From Bacteroidaceae bacterium (lineage in GTDB: Bacteria > Bacteroidota > Bacteroidia > Bacteroidales > Bacteroidaceae), in contig JAKSLI010000019.1 in NCBI GenBank assembly GCA_024401305.1, forward strand, positions 1 through 52,546: a stretch of 52,546 bases of DNA. Direction: 5' to 3'. The translations under genes were made by a program, and so were the position numbers. Below are positions 24,237 to 32,728 of the stretch, one piece after another. How positions within the stretch are numbered: the first letter of the stretch is position 1; each line of letters starts with the position of its first letter. The notes beneath the pieces are model-generated. The model searched no databases. It saw only the letters and a program-made list of their open reading frames with translations, and was not told where the DNA came from.

Positions 24237-27200
24237 TTACTTGATTGTTACGATTGCGATACGGTTAGCGTGGTTTGTATCAGCACCCTTAGCCTCAACG
24301 CGAGTTACGTTTACGCCACGAGACTTGAGGTATGAAGCAACTGCATCAGCACGCTGCTGTGAGAGTGTTGCGTTTACATCAGCAGGACCTTCTGGAGAAG
24401 CGTAAGCAACGATTTCTACTGACTGACCAGCCTTGATGCCGTCGAGCTCTGCCTTGTTAACGATTTCTGAAGAAGAAAGTGGGAATGTTACGATGTAAGT
24501 GCTCTGAACGCCTTCAGTCTTAACAACTTCCTTGACTACTTCCTTAACAACAGGCTTCTCTACGATCTTCTCAACAACCTTTTCTACAACCTGAGTAGCT
24601 GCTGCACGCTTAGCTGCTTTTACCTTACCGCCACCGAGAGTTACGTTAAGACCGAGAAGGTAGTTGCGAGTGCAAGGAGCGTTTGTACCAACAACAGGAA
24701 GAGCGTGACCGCCAATCTGAGTTGCGTGGAACTGGCCCTGGTTAGACATAGAGTTTGGCTCTGGATCGAGACCGCTCTCGCTCCAATATGGAGAGTAGAT
24801 GATGAATGGGTTCTGAACTGTAGCGTAGAGACGGAGGTTCTCAATACCAGCAGTCTTCATCCACTTGCCAGAGAAGTTATAGCCGAGAGAGATTGTACGA
24901 ATCTTAACGTAGCTACCATCGAAGATACCGAGTGTAGAACCATACTTAGGGTTATCACCAGACTGGATACCACCTGGCTTTGGATACTTAGCACCCTTGT
25001 TGTCCTCTGTCCAGTAATCAACATCTACCTGACCACGACGACCAGTGAGCATATTGAGGTAACCAGATGAACCGTAGAGAGTAGAGATGAGCTTACCGCC
25101 ACACTGGAATGCACCGATTACGTTGAGGTCGAAGCCCTTGTAAGCAACGCGAGTGTTGAAACCACCTACGAAGTTAGGCTCGAGGCTGATGATCTGACGG
25201 TCGTTTGGACCGATAGCCTGAAGCTCACCCTTATCGTTGTATCTCTTCTCATACTTAACCTTGATCATACCTTCGTTACCACCTGGCTCGAGAGTCTGGA
25301 AGTCTGCCCAGTCTGGATCGTCTGAGTTCCAGAGACCAACCTTTTCATAGTCATAGAGAACATCGATTGGATGACCTACGAACCAACCGTTAGCCTCGTC
25401 CTTCTCGCTACCGTCAGCAAGTGCAACGAGCTTGTTGCGATTCAAAGCGAGGTTCACGCCAGCTTCCCATGTCCAACCATTCTTGTTGTTGATGATTACA
25501 CCGTTGAGTGTAGCTTCAAGACCCTTGTTCTGAGTCTTACCGATGTTAGCAGTATAGCTGCCTACACCTGATGTAGAAGGGAGAGAAACGTTGAGGAGGA
25601 TGTCGTTAGTGTTCTGGATATAGTACTCAACAGTACCGCTCAAGCGACCCTTGAAGAGAGAGAAGTCAATACCGAAGTTGTAAGTCTCACTGTACTCCCA
25701 ACCAAGTTCTGGGTTAGGAAGCTTAGTGATGTAGTAACCTGTCTCGTATGAAGGAGTACCGAGGTCACCGAAGTTGTAAGGAGATGTAGAGAGGTTACCG
25801 AGAGTAGTGTATGGAGAGATAGCCTGGTTAGCTGTCTGACCGTAACCTGCGCGGAGCTTCAAGTTGTCAACAACTTCCTGGTTCTGCATAAATGCTTCCT
25901 TAGCAATGTTCCAACCGATAGATACAGCTGGGTAAGTGTGCCACTGGTGGCCCTTAGCAAGGCGTGAAGAAGCGTCTGAACGAACAGCTGCAGAAATCAT
26001 GTAACGATCATCATAGTTGTACATGAGACGACCCATCCATGACATGAGACCTGCCTGCCAGTAGTTCTGCCAGCTTGGGTTAACAGCAACATCTTGCTTG
26101 CCAGCACCGATGTTCCAATACTGGAAGTACTCAGGTACACCGCGGCTGCCCATGTGGTTTGTAGAATAGCGAGTCTGCTCAACAGAGTAGAGACCTACAG
26201 CACTGATGTTGTGCTTGCCAAATGACTTGTCGTAAGAGAGGATGTTCTCAACAGCGTAGTTCTTGTACTCGCTCTGCTGCATTGATGCAGAGTTGAGCTC
26301 AGTAGCGTTGACAGTGTTGATACCTGTGCCAGTGAAACCACCGACCTTGTTGCCACGATAGTTGAGACCGAGGTTGAGACGATACTTCAAACCGTCAATA
26401 CCAGGGAAGTAGATCTCACCGAATACTGTGTTGTAAGTAGCGAGAGTATTGTTGTGCTGGAGCCAAGTGTCCTTGTTGTCCTCGATTCTGTCGCGAGTGA
26501 TGAACCAAACATCGTCAGAAGACATACGAGCGATACGGCCTGTAGGGTCAGCGAGGTTGTTTGGATCTACGAGTGGAGTCATCTGGAGAATACCATACAT
26601 ACCGAGGTGCATACCGTTGCGCTGGTTGTAAGTATTTGTTGAAGAGAGACCCAGCTTGAAGATTTCACCAACCTTCTGCTCAATGTTAGCACGGAGAGTG
26701 ATACGGTCGAAAGACTGTGTAGGGATAACACCTTCATCGCGGTTGTAGCTACCACCGAAGCTGTAAGTACCTGTGCTTGAACCACCAGAAACAGTTACGT
26801 TGTGGCTGTGAGAAAGACCATTCTTGTAGAAGAGGTCCTGCCAGTCAGTATCGTTGCCTTCATGCTCGTCAATACCGTTGCCGAACTTGCCAGCGAGCTT
26901 ACGCATTTCTGTGTACTTCTCGCCCTTCATCATTGGGAATGGGTTGAAGAGAGTCTTGAGAGATACATAGCCATTGTATGTAACCTTTGCAGGCATTTCC
27001 ATGTGGCCCTTGTTAGTAGTGATGATGATGACACCGTTAGCACCACGAGAACCGTAGATAGCTGTTGCAGAAGCATCCTTCAAGATGTCGAGAGACTTGA
27101 TGTCTGAAGGGTTGATGTCAGAAAGGTTGCCGAGGAATGGAATACCGTCAAGCACGATGAGTGGGTCGTTAGAAGCAGAGAGTGAACGCTGACCACGGAT

Positions 27201-27725
27201 ACGGATCTGCATTTCAGCACCTGGCTGAGAGTTTGTCTGCTGCATGTCAACACCAGCAATACGGTTCTGGAGAGCCTGAGTGATGTTTGAAGAAGGGTTC
27301 TCCATCAACTTCTCTGAACTTACAGAAGCAACAGAACCTGTTACAGCCTCTTTGCGCTGAGTACCGTAACCGATAACTACTACCTCATCAAGAGCTTGGT
27401 CTTCAGAGTCAAGTGAAATAACTAGGTTGTTTCCTGCTACTCGTACAGTCTTTGTAACGAAGCCAATGTAAGAAACAACGAGAGTCTGACCATCCTTAGC
27501 CTCAATAGAGAACTTTCCGTCATAGTCAGTGATAACACCGGAGTTCTGAACTCCCTGAATTGCTACTGTTGCACCGATAAGAGGCTCGTTGTCTGCTGAG
27601 GCAACAACCTTACCGTAAACAGTCTTTGCATTAAGAGCGCCCCAACTTACGGTAAGCAGCATCATAGCAATGAATGCCACTTTTCCAAAGAAGGATGTCT
27701 TAATCCTTTGAGAAAGGTTTCCCAT
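24237..27725 (-). CDS. SusC/RagA TonB-linked outer-membrane protein fused to an OmpA-like C-terminal domain, 1162 aa
   Basis: It is a TonB-dependent importer working with the adjacent SusD. After a signal peptide comes a carboxypeptidase-D-like regulatory domain (about 33-110), a TonB box region (DEVVVIGYGTQRKEAVTG), a plug with the SusC signature (LDILKDASATAIYGSRGANG) and a 22-strand barrel ending near residue 1034 (NYLLGLNVTLGG). Normally the protein ends there. Here the frame continues through a repeated VVEK/VVKE linker (about 1044-1072) into an OmpA-like domain (about 1075-1162) with NATLSQQRADAVASYL and a terminal NRIAIVTIK. That domain normally binds peptidoglycan in the periplasm. 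The reading frame is continuous with no stop. Confidence 0.93.
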   Translation of the reverse strand: MGNLSQRIKTSFFGKVAFIAMMLLTVSWGALNAKTVYGKVVASADNEPLIGATVAIQGVQNSGVITDYDGKFSIEAKDGQTLVVSYIGFVTKTVRVAGNNLVISLDSEDQALDEVVVIGYGTQRKEAVTGSVASVSSEKLMENPSSNITQALQNRIAGVDMQQTNSQPGAEMQIRIRGQRSLSASNDPLIVLDGIPFLGNLSDINPSDIKSLDILKDASATAIYGSRGANGVIIITTNKGHMEMPAKVTYNGYVSLKTLFNPFPMMKGEKYTEMRKLAGKFGNGIDEHEGNDTDWQDLFYKNGLSHSHNVTVSGGSSTGTYSFGGSYNRDEGVIPTQSFDRITLRANIEQKVGEIFKLGLSSTNTYNQRNGMHLGMYGILQMTPLVDPNNLADPTGRIARMSSDDVWFITRDRIEDNKDTWLQHNNTLATYNTVFGEIYFPGIDGLKYRLNLGLNYRGNKVGGFTGTGINTVNATELNSASMQQSEYKNYAVENILSYDKSFGKHNISAVGLYSVEQTRYSTNHMGSRGVPEYFQYWNIGAGKQDVAVNPSWQNYWQAGLMSWMGRLMYNYDDRYMISAAVRSDASSRLAKGHQWHTYPAVSIGWNIAKEAFMQNQEVVDNLKLRAGYGQTANQAISPYTTLGNLSTSPYNFGDLGTPSYETGYYITKLPNPELGWEYSETYNFGIDFSLFKGRLSGTVEYYIQNTNDILLNVSLPSTSGVGSYTANIGKTQNKGLEATLNGVIINNKNGWTWEAGVNLALNRNKLVALADGSEKDEANGWFVGHPIDVLYDYEKVGLWNSDDPDWADFQTLEPGGNEGMIKVKYEKRYNDKGELQAIGPNDRQIISLEPNFVGGFNTRVAYKGFDLNVIGAFQCGGKLISTLYGSSGYLNMLTGRRGQVDVDYWTEDNKGAKYPKPGGIQSGDNPKYGSTLGIFDGSYVKIRTISLGYNFSGKWMKTAGIENLRLYATVQNPFIIYSPYWSESGLDPEPNSMSNQGQFHATQIGGHALPVVGTNAPCTRNYLLGLNVTLGGGKVKAAKRAAATQVVEKVVEKIVEKPVVKEVVKEVVKTEGVQSTYIVTFPLSSSEIVNKAELDGIKAGQSVEIVAYASPEGPADVNATLSQQRADAVASYLKSRGVNVTRVEAKGADTNHANRIAIVTIK
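24240..24623 (-). other. OmpA-like extension and VVEK/VVKE linker encoded at the 3' end of susC
   Basis: This is the part coding for residues about 1035-1162. The linker repeats VVEK, IVEK and VVKE as in OmpA proteins of Prevotella and Porphyromonas. The following domain keeps the OmpA_C helix L-S-x-x-R-A-x-x-V-x-x-Y-L-x-x-x-G-V and the terminal N-R-[I/V]-A-I strand. The Arg that contacts diaminopimelate in OmpA is present (LSQQR). The partner Asp position, in the loop before it, appears as Ser in AYASPEG, so peptidoglycan binding is plausible but unproven. Confidence 0.8.
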
Positions 27726-27836
27726 AAATAAAACAATTTTAGGTTAATAATTATTAAGTTTGATATTAGTGTTGTCTAGGTTTGCTGCTTGTTCATGTTG
27801 CATCTCGAAACTGCATAGGGTTATAAATTCCCGCCG

Positions 27837-27844
27837 CAAAGTTA
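27837..27844 (-). promoter_or_regulatory. -7 box for susC-susD
   Basis: The minus strand reads TAACTTTG about 112 bases before the susC start. The upstream stretch is A/T-rich with only a weak -33. The leader would be about 105 bases. Confidence 0.55.
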
Positions 27845-27939
27845 AAAAATTATACTATTAAAAAGTTAAAAATGTATAAAAAAGATGATGAAAGGCTTTG
27901 TACACTTGTTTTATATAGGTTTTTTGGACAGATACGAAT

Positions 27940-27976
27940 AAAGCCTCAGCAATTCCAGTCGTTTTGCTGAGGCTTT
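27940..27976 (-). terminator. Terminator after trpS
   Basis: AAAGCCTCAGCAA (27940-27952) pairs perfectly with its complement (27964-27976). The stem is 13 bp with an 11-base loop. Confidence 0.75.
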
Positions 27977-28008
27977 TATATTATTATAATAATGTGTTGC
28001 GTTTTTCC

Positions 28009-29094
28009 TTATTTCTTGTACTTGTCGATGTGCTGCTGGATGAGTTCTGCATCGTCGAAGTAGTTTATCTTCATTGCTGCGCGAACCTCGTCCATTGTCT
28101 GCATGGCAACCTTGCGTGCTTCCTCTGAACCCTTCTTGAGGATCTCGTAAACGGCAGGGATGTTCTGCTCGAGTTCGTGACGACGCTGGCGGATTGGATC
28201 GAGGCGCTTGTTGAGAACCTTGATGAGGAACTTCTTGCACTTCATGTCGCCGAGACCGCCGCGAGTGTAGTGATCCTTTACTTCTTGGAGGTTCTTGTAT
28301 TCTGGCCAGAACTCCTCAAAGTCAGAATCTTCGCAGAATGCGTCGAGATAAGTGAACACGCAGTTGCCTTCCACATGACCAGGGTCGTCGATGTTTATGT
28401 GAGTTGGGTCGGTGTACATTGACTTGACCTTCTTCTCCATCTCCTTTGGGTCGTCAGAAAGGTAGATGCAGTTGCCGAGACTCTTTGACATCTTTGCCTT
28501 ACCGTCTGTTCCTGGAAGACGCTTGCAGCTGTCGTTCTCTGGAAGCATGATCTGTGGCTCAACGAGAACCTCGCCGTAAGTGTTGTTGAAACGGTTCACG
28601 AGTTCGTTTGTCTGCTCGAGCATTGGACGCTGGTCTTCACCTACAGGCACAACATTTGCCTTGAACAAAGTGATGTCAGCTGCCTGAGAGATAGGATAGC
28701 AGAAGAAACCAACAGGGATGGATGCCTCGAAATTGCGCATTGCAATCTCTGTCTTTACTGTAGGGTTGCGCTGCAAACGGCTTACAGTAACGAGGTTTGA
28801 GAGGTATTGTGTAAGTTCCGCGAGTTCTGGAATCTGGCTCTGGATGAAGATTGTTACCTTCTCTGGGTCAAGACCGCAAGAAAGGTAGTCGAGAGCAACT
28901 TCTATAATGTTCTGGCGAATCTTCTCCGGATTGTCAGCATTGTCTGTAAGTGCCTGCACGTCAGCAATGAACACGAACATCTTGTCGTAGTTGCCTTCGT
29001 TCTGGAGCTCTACGCGACGGCGGAGTGAGCCAACGTAGTGTCCAAGGTGCAGTTTGCCGGTAGGACGGTCGCCTGTAAGAATTATTTTAGACAT
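28009..29094 (-). CDS. trpS: Tryptophanyl-tRNA synthetase, 361 aa
   Basis: This class Ic synthetase charges tRNA-Trp. The ATP-binding HIGH motif appears as HLGH at residues 16-19 after [10 protein letters not shown], and KMSKS lies at 201-205. [14 protein letters not shown] and [11 protein letters not shown] are the usual tryptophan-site landmarks. The length is slightly above the ~330 residues of many bacterial enzymes, consistent with the Bacteroidetes form. It follows gyrB by 70 bases and may share its transcript; a GC-rich hairpin lies in the spacer. Confidence 0.95.
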   Translation of the reverse strand: MSKIILTGDRPTGKLHLGHYVGSLRRRVELQNEGNYDKMFVFIADVQALTDNADNPEKIRQNIIEVALDYLSCGLDPEKVTIFIQSQIPELAELTQYLSNLVTVSRLQRNPTVKTEIAMRNFEASIPVGFFCYPISQAADITLFKANVVPVGEDQRPMLEQTNELVNRFNNTYGEVLVEPQIMLPENDSCKRLPGTDGKAKMSKSLGNCIYLSDDPKEMEKKVKSMYTDPTHINIDDPGHVEGNCVFTYLDAFCEDSDFEEFWPEYKNLQEVKDHYTRGGLGDMKCKKFLIKVLNKRLDPIRQRRHELEQNIPAVYEILKKGSEEARKVAMQTMDEVRAAMKINYFDDAELIQQHIDKYKK

Positions 29095-29131
29095 AGTCGT
29101 CGTTTAGTTTTTTTCTTTTTGGGAATGATAA

Positions 29132-29151
29132 CCCGACGTTGACACGTCGGG
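29132..29151 (-). terminator. Hairpin between gyrB and trpS
   Basis: CCCGACG (29132-29138) pairs with CGTCGGG (29145-29151). The minus strand lacks an immediate T run, so it may be a weak terminator or processing site. Confidence 0.35.
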
Positions 29152-29164
29152 CACTGTGGCTTCT

Positions 29165-31144
29165 TTATGCGTCGATGTTAGCGTAAGTGGCGTTTGCTTC
29201 AATGAATGCGCGGCGTGGCTCAACGTCATCGCCCATGAGCATTGAGAAGATTTCGTCAGCTGCTGCTGCGTCCTCGATGGTAACCTGCTTGAGAACGCGA
29301 GTTGCAGGGTCCATAGTTGTCTCCCAAAGCTGCTCTGCATTCATTTCACCAAGACCCTTGTAGCGCTGAGTATGGAGTGCCTTGTCGTCTTCACCTGTTG
29401 CATACTTCTGGATGAACTCAAGACGAGCCTGCTCTGTATAGCAATACTCCTTGACCTTATTCTTCCATGAGCAGAGATAGAGAGGTGGAGTTGCGATGTA
29501 AAGGTGACCTTCGCGGATGAGCTCTGGCATGTAGCGGAAGAAGAGAGTCATGATGAGCGTAGCGATGTGAGAACCATCGACATCGGCATCGGTCATGATA
29601 ATGATCTTGTCATAGCGGAGCTTCTCGATGTTTGCTGCCTGTCCATCTTCCTCGTCAACGCCGAAGCGTACGCCGATACTCTGGATGATGTTCATTACAG
29701 ACTCTGATTCGAACACCTTGTGGCGCATAACCTTCTCCACATTGAGGATCTTACCACGGAGAGGAAGGATGGCCTGGGTGTAGCGGTCGCGGCCTTGCTT
29801 TGCAGAACCGCCCGCAGAGTCACCCTCGACGATGAATATCTCGCAATTCTTTGGATCCTTGTTTGAACAGTCGGCAAGCTTACCTGGCAGACCAACGCTT
29901 GTGAATGCACTCTGGCGCTGTACACTCTTGCGGGCACGCTCAGCAGCCTGACGGGCAGCAGCTGCAAGGATGAACTTGTCGCAGATAGCCTCTGCCTGTA
30001 CTGGGTGCTCCTCAAGATAATATGAGAGCGCCTCGCTTACAGCCTGGTAAACGGCAGGACGAACCTCTGAGTTTCCGAGCTTTGTCTTTGTCTGGCCTTC
30101 AAACTGTGGCTCAGCAACCTTGATGGAGATAACGGCAGTAAGACCTTCGCGGAAGTCGTCGCTCTTGATGTCCACCTTAGCCTTCTCCATCTTCTTGGCA
30201 ATCTTCTGGTTGTTCTCAGCATACTTCTTGAGAGTGTTGCCGAGAGCTGTACGGAAACCAACGAGGTGAGTACCACCTTCGTATGTGTTGATGTTGTTTA
30301 CGTATGAGTGGATGTGCTCAGAATAATCGCGGTTGTAAGTGAAAGCAACATCAACAGGGATGCCCTGGCTTTCAGTCTTTATGCAGATTGTCTCGAAATC
30401 GTCTGTGAGCTTCTGGCGGTGCTTGTCAACATACGCAACGAATTCCTTCAGACCGTCCTTTGCATGGAAAGTCTGTTCGCGAAGCTTACCTTCCTCGTCT
30501 GGGCGCATGTCCTTGAGGTTGATGGTGATGCCTGCGTTGAGGAAAGCGAGCTCACGCATACGGTTTGCCACAATGTCCCACTTGTATGTGGTAGTAGTGA
30601 ATATCTCTGGGTCTGGCCAGAACTGCTGGCGAGTACCGCGCTTGTCTGTATTGCCGACAACCTCAACTGGGTAAAGAGGCTTACCCTTCTCGTATTCCTG
30701 CTGATAGATTCTGCCATCGCGGAACACCTGTGACTTCATGTGATATGACAGAGCATTCACACAACTCACACCTACACCGTGCAAACCACCAGATACCTTG
30801 TAAGAACCCTTGTCGAACTTACCTCCGGCATGAAGCACTGTCATAACGACTTCAAGAGCCGACTTGTGGAGTTTTGGATGCTCATCTACAGGAATACCAC
30901 GACCGTCGTCTTCTACGGTGATGGAATTGTCTTCGTTGATTGTAACGTCAATGTGCGTACAGTATCCTGCCATAGCTTCGTCGATGGAGTTATCTACCGT
31001 CTCATTTACGAGGTGGTGGAGACCCTTCTCTGAGATGTCGCCGATGTACATTGCAGGACGCTTGCGAACAGCTTCAAGACCTTCGAGGACCTGAATATTC
31101 GCGCCGGTATAGTTCTTGCTTTCTGGATTTGGATTTTGTTCCAT
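29165..31144 (-). CDS. gyrB: DNA gyrase subunit B, 659 aa
   Basis: GyrB is the ATPase and TOPRIM subunit of gyrase, which introduces negative supercoils. The GHKL ATPase motifs are present (NETVDNSIDEA, DDGRGIPVDEH, GGLHGVGVSCVNALS), then the TOPRIM motifs EGDSAGGSA and DADVDGSHI, and the C-terminal QRYKGLGEMNAEQLW. The length (about 650) is the short gyrase form without the enterobacterial insertion. ParE was considered; the QRYKGLGEMN context and the start EGLEAVRKRPAMYIG fit GyrB. A TACATTTG box and a leader hairpin (31179-31201) precede it. Confidence 0.93.
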   Translation of the reverse strand: MEQNPNPESKNYTGANIQVLEGLEAVRKRPAMYIGDISEKGLHHLVNETVDNSIDEAMAGYCTHIDVTINEDNSITVEDDGRGIPVDEHPKLHKSALEVVMTVLHAGGKFDKGSYKVSGGLHGVGVSCVNALSYHMKSQVFRDGRIYQQEYEKGKPLYPVEVVGNTDKRGTRQQFWPDPEIFTTTTYKWDIVANRMRELAFLNAGITINLKDMRPDEEGKLREQTFHAKDGLKEFVAYVDKHRQKLTDDFETICIKTESQGIPVDVAFTYNRDYSEHIHSYVNNINTYEGGTHLVGFRTALGNTLKKYAENNQKIAKKMEKAKVDIKSDDFREGLTAVISIKVAEPQFEGQTKTKLGNSEVRPAVYQAVSEALSYYLEEHPVQAEAICDKFILAAAARQAAERARKSVQRQSAFTSVGLPGKLADCSNKDPKNCEIFIVEGDSAGGSAKQGRDRYTQAILPLRGKILNVEKVMRHKVFESESVMNIIQSIGVRFGVDEEDGQAANIEKLRYDKIIIMTDADVDGSHIATLIMTLFFRYMPELIREGHLYIATPPLYLCSWKNKVKEYCYTEQARLEFIQKYATGEDDKALHTQRYKGLGEMNAEQLWETTMDPATRVLKQVTIEDAAAADEIFSMLMGDDVEPRRAFIEANATYANIDA

Positions 31145-31178
31145 TATCTTGTGTTATTTTAATCTATGATTAAACGTC

Positions 31179-31201
31179 TTTAGGCAAAGTTTGCGCCTAA
31201 A
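31179..31201 (-). promoter_or_regulatory. Leader hairpin upstream of gyrB
   Basis: TTTAGGC (31179-31185) pairs with GCCTAAA (31195-31201), just downstream of the gyrB -7 box in the direction of transcription, so it would lie at the very 5' end of the mRNA. Confidence 0.35.
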
Positions 31202-31207
31202 ACGATG

Positions 31208-31215
31208 CAAATGTA
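31208..31215 (-). promoter_or_regulatory. -7 box for gyrB
   Basis: The minus strand reads TACATTTG, giving a leader of about 55-60 bases. Confidence 0.5.
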
Positions 31216-31332
31216 CGAAAAAGATTTTGAAAAAAAAGAAAAAGCAGGAAATATTTCGGTCTTTCTTGCCTTATATATATATTAATGTGTAAAATGTTTG
31301 CGAATGTGGATTGGAAATGTCTGCGAAAAGAC

Positions 31333-32007
31333 TTAAAAAAGCTCGCGTAGCACATCCAGTGACTTCATCTCCGGGAAGCCTGGGATATGCAGCCTGTAGT
31401 AGCGGATGATATGGTCAACGATCGTGTTTCGTTGGTCCTTGCTCAATTTGAAAAGGTGCATCGTGCCGAAATTCATGCGCATTAGCGTGACGATTCCTGC
31501 AGAGTCGGCTTTGTCGAGGTGGTCGCGATGTACAGGCTTCATTCCGGTGAACTGCGCTTCACGCAGGTCGAAGTACATGCCTTCGCGATAATCGTTGGTG
31601 TCGGGAGCGAAACCGAGAAACGCTGCCAGATGCATCATCAGTACGAGATGGAAGTTTGCGAACGAGCCTTCCACGATGTCGAGCCATTCCAGCGATTTGC
31701 GCAGGTAGTCATATAACGGACGGTTGGTCGGTTCGTTGCGGGTGGCATAGCGCAGGAACTCGGCAATGAAGAAGCTTATCGACAGCTTGAAAGGATCATA
31801 GAGCATGTTCTTGTATCCGAAAGCAATGTCTGCGCTGAGCAACTTCGACTTGGGACCGTCGAAAACGATGTTTACCACCGTCAGAGGCTGAATGCGCTTG
31901 TTGGTTACAAACGACATCCTTCCATGCTCGCGAGTGAACATCTCAAGCATGAATTTCTTGTCCTTAAAAGGGAAGGAATATATTATTATAGCCTCTGTTT
32001 TCTGCAT
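31333..32007 (-). CDS. recO: DNA repair protein RecO, 224 aa
   Basis: RecO works with RecR and RecF to load RecA onto SSB-coated DNA and to anneal strands. The N-terminal OB-fold region begins KTEAIIIYSFPFKDKKFMLE and runs through HGRMSFV; the C-terminal helical domain ends HIPGFPEMKSLDVLRELF, a strongly conserved Bacteroidetes RecO ending. The four-Cys zinc motif found in some RecO proteins is absent. It is divergent from the tRNA-Glu gene. A TAATTTTG box lies 8 bases upstream of the start. Confidence 0.9.
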   Translation of the reverse strand: MQKTEAIIIYSFPFKDKKFMLEMFTREHGRMSFVTNKRIQPLTVVNIVFDGPKSKLLSADIAFGYKNMLYDPFKLSISFFIAEFLRYATRNEPTNRPLYDYLRKSLEWLDIVEGSFANFHLVLMMHLAAFLGFAPDTNDYREGMYFDLREAQFTGMKPVHRDHLDKADSAGIVTLMRMNFGTMHLFKLSKDQRNTIVDHIIRYYRLHIPGFPEMKSLDVLRELF

Positions 32008-32014
32008 TTCGGTG

Positions 32015-32022
32015 CAAAATTA
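32015..32022 (-). promoter_or_regulatory. -7 box for recO
   Basis: The minus strand reads TAATTTTG close to the recO ATG, implying a very short leader. Confidence 0.4.
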
Positions 32023-32063
32023 GATAATTTTAATCAAATTTGAATAACTTTTCCGAAAAAATA

Positions 32064-32095
32064 TTTGTGGGGTTGACCGAAAGTATATACCTTTG
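32064..32095 (+). promoter_or_regulatory. Promoter for tRNA-Glu
   Basis: TTTG (32064-32067), 20 bases, TACCTTTG (32088-32095). The mature tRNA begins 20 bases later. Confidence 0.65.
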
Positions 32096-32114
32096 CACCC
32101 GCTAACCAAGCGAT

Positions 32115-32186
32115 GGTCCCTTCGTCTATCGGTTAGGACGAGAGATTTTCATTCTCTAAAGAGGAGTTCGACTCTCCTAGGGACTA
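32115..32186 (+). tRNA. tRNA-Glu (anticodon TTC)
   Basis: The acceptor stem GGTCCCT pairs with AGGGACT (one G-T pair). The anticodon arm is AGAGA, loop TTTTCAT, TCTCT with anticodon TTC. The T arm GAGGAGTTCGACTCTCC has the TTCGA loop. No CCA is encoded. It decodes GAA and GAG. Confidence 0.95.
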
Positions 32187-32222
32187 CAAAGACAACAATC
32201 GCATTGCAATGCGTGGGAAACG

Positions 32223-32250
32223 GCTGCTCCGACCAGAGCGGCTTATTTTT
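32223..32250 (+). terminator. Hairpin after tRNA-Glu
   Basis: GCTGCTC (32223-32229) pairs with GAGCGGC (32236-32242), with one G-T pair, followed by a T-rich run. Confidence 0.5.
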
Positions 32251-32283
32251 TAGCCAGAAAGTGCCATGGTGCAAGCGATGTCT

Positions 32284-32323
32284 TAACTTTAAACATTACA
32301 CGTTAAACTTTAAACATTAAAAA
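32284..32323. repeat. Period-7 degenerate tandem tract upstream of rpsT
   Basis: Units TAACTTT/AAACATT/ACACGTT/AAACTTT/AAACATT sit in exact seven-base register, ending just before the rpsT ATG. The tract would form part of the rpsT leader. Confidence 0.6.
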
Positions 32324-32329
32324 AGAATT

Positions 32330-32581
32330 ATGGCAAACCACAAGTCTTCTCTTAAGAGAATTCGTCAGACAAAGGTAAAGACAGCTCACAACAAGTACTA
32401 CGGCAAGACAATGCGTAACGCTGTTCGTAAGCTCCGCGCAATGACTAACAAGGATGAGGCTGTTGCTCTCTATCCAAAGGTACAGAAGATGCTTGACAAG
32501 CTCGCTAAGAACAACACTATCCACAAGAACAAGGCAGCTAACATCAAGTCTTCACTCTGCGCACACATCGCAAAGCTCTAA
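32330..32581 (+). CDS. rpsT: 30S ribosomal protein S20, 83 aa
   Basis: S20 is a small basic three-helix protein that binds 16S rRNA early in 30S assembly. The start [20 protein letters not shown] and the end [17 protein letters not shown] are typical. The length is normal. Codon use is strongly biased, as expected for a ribosomal gene. No separate promoter was found, so it may be read from the tRNA-Glu promoter or from within the repeat tract. A good terminator follows. Confidence 0.95.
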   Translation: MANHKSSLKRIRQTKVKTAHNKYYGKTMRNAVRKLRAMTNKDEAVALYPKVQKMLDKLAKNNTIHKNKAANIKSSLCAHIAKL

Positions 32582-32624
32582 TATGAGTTTTGAACTACGA
32601 AAATCTTCATAACTTGAAACTATA

Positions 32625-32660
32625 AAAGGTTGTTTTTCGAAAGAAATACAGCCTTTTTTT
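32625..32660 (+). terminator. Terminator after rpsT
   Basis: AAAGGTTGT (32625-32633) pairs with ACAGCCTTT (32648-32656), followed by a run of seven T. Confidence 0.8.
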
Positions 32661-32678
32661 GTTTTTCTGTGAAATAGT

Positions 32679-32709
32679 TTTGCCGAAAGATTTATTTTGC
32701 CTACTTTTG
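32679..32709 (+). promoter_or_regulatory. Promoter for the NusG/UpxY-like gene
   Basis: TTTG (32679-32682), 19 bases, TACTTTTG (32702-32709). The leader is short, about 15 bases. Confidence 0.65.
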
Positions 32710-32728
32710 CAGAAATTATTTTATTGAA

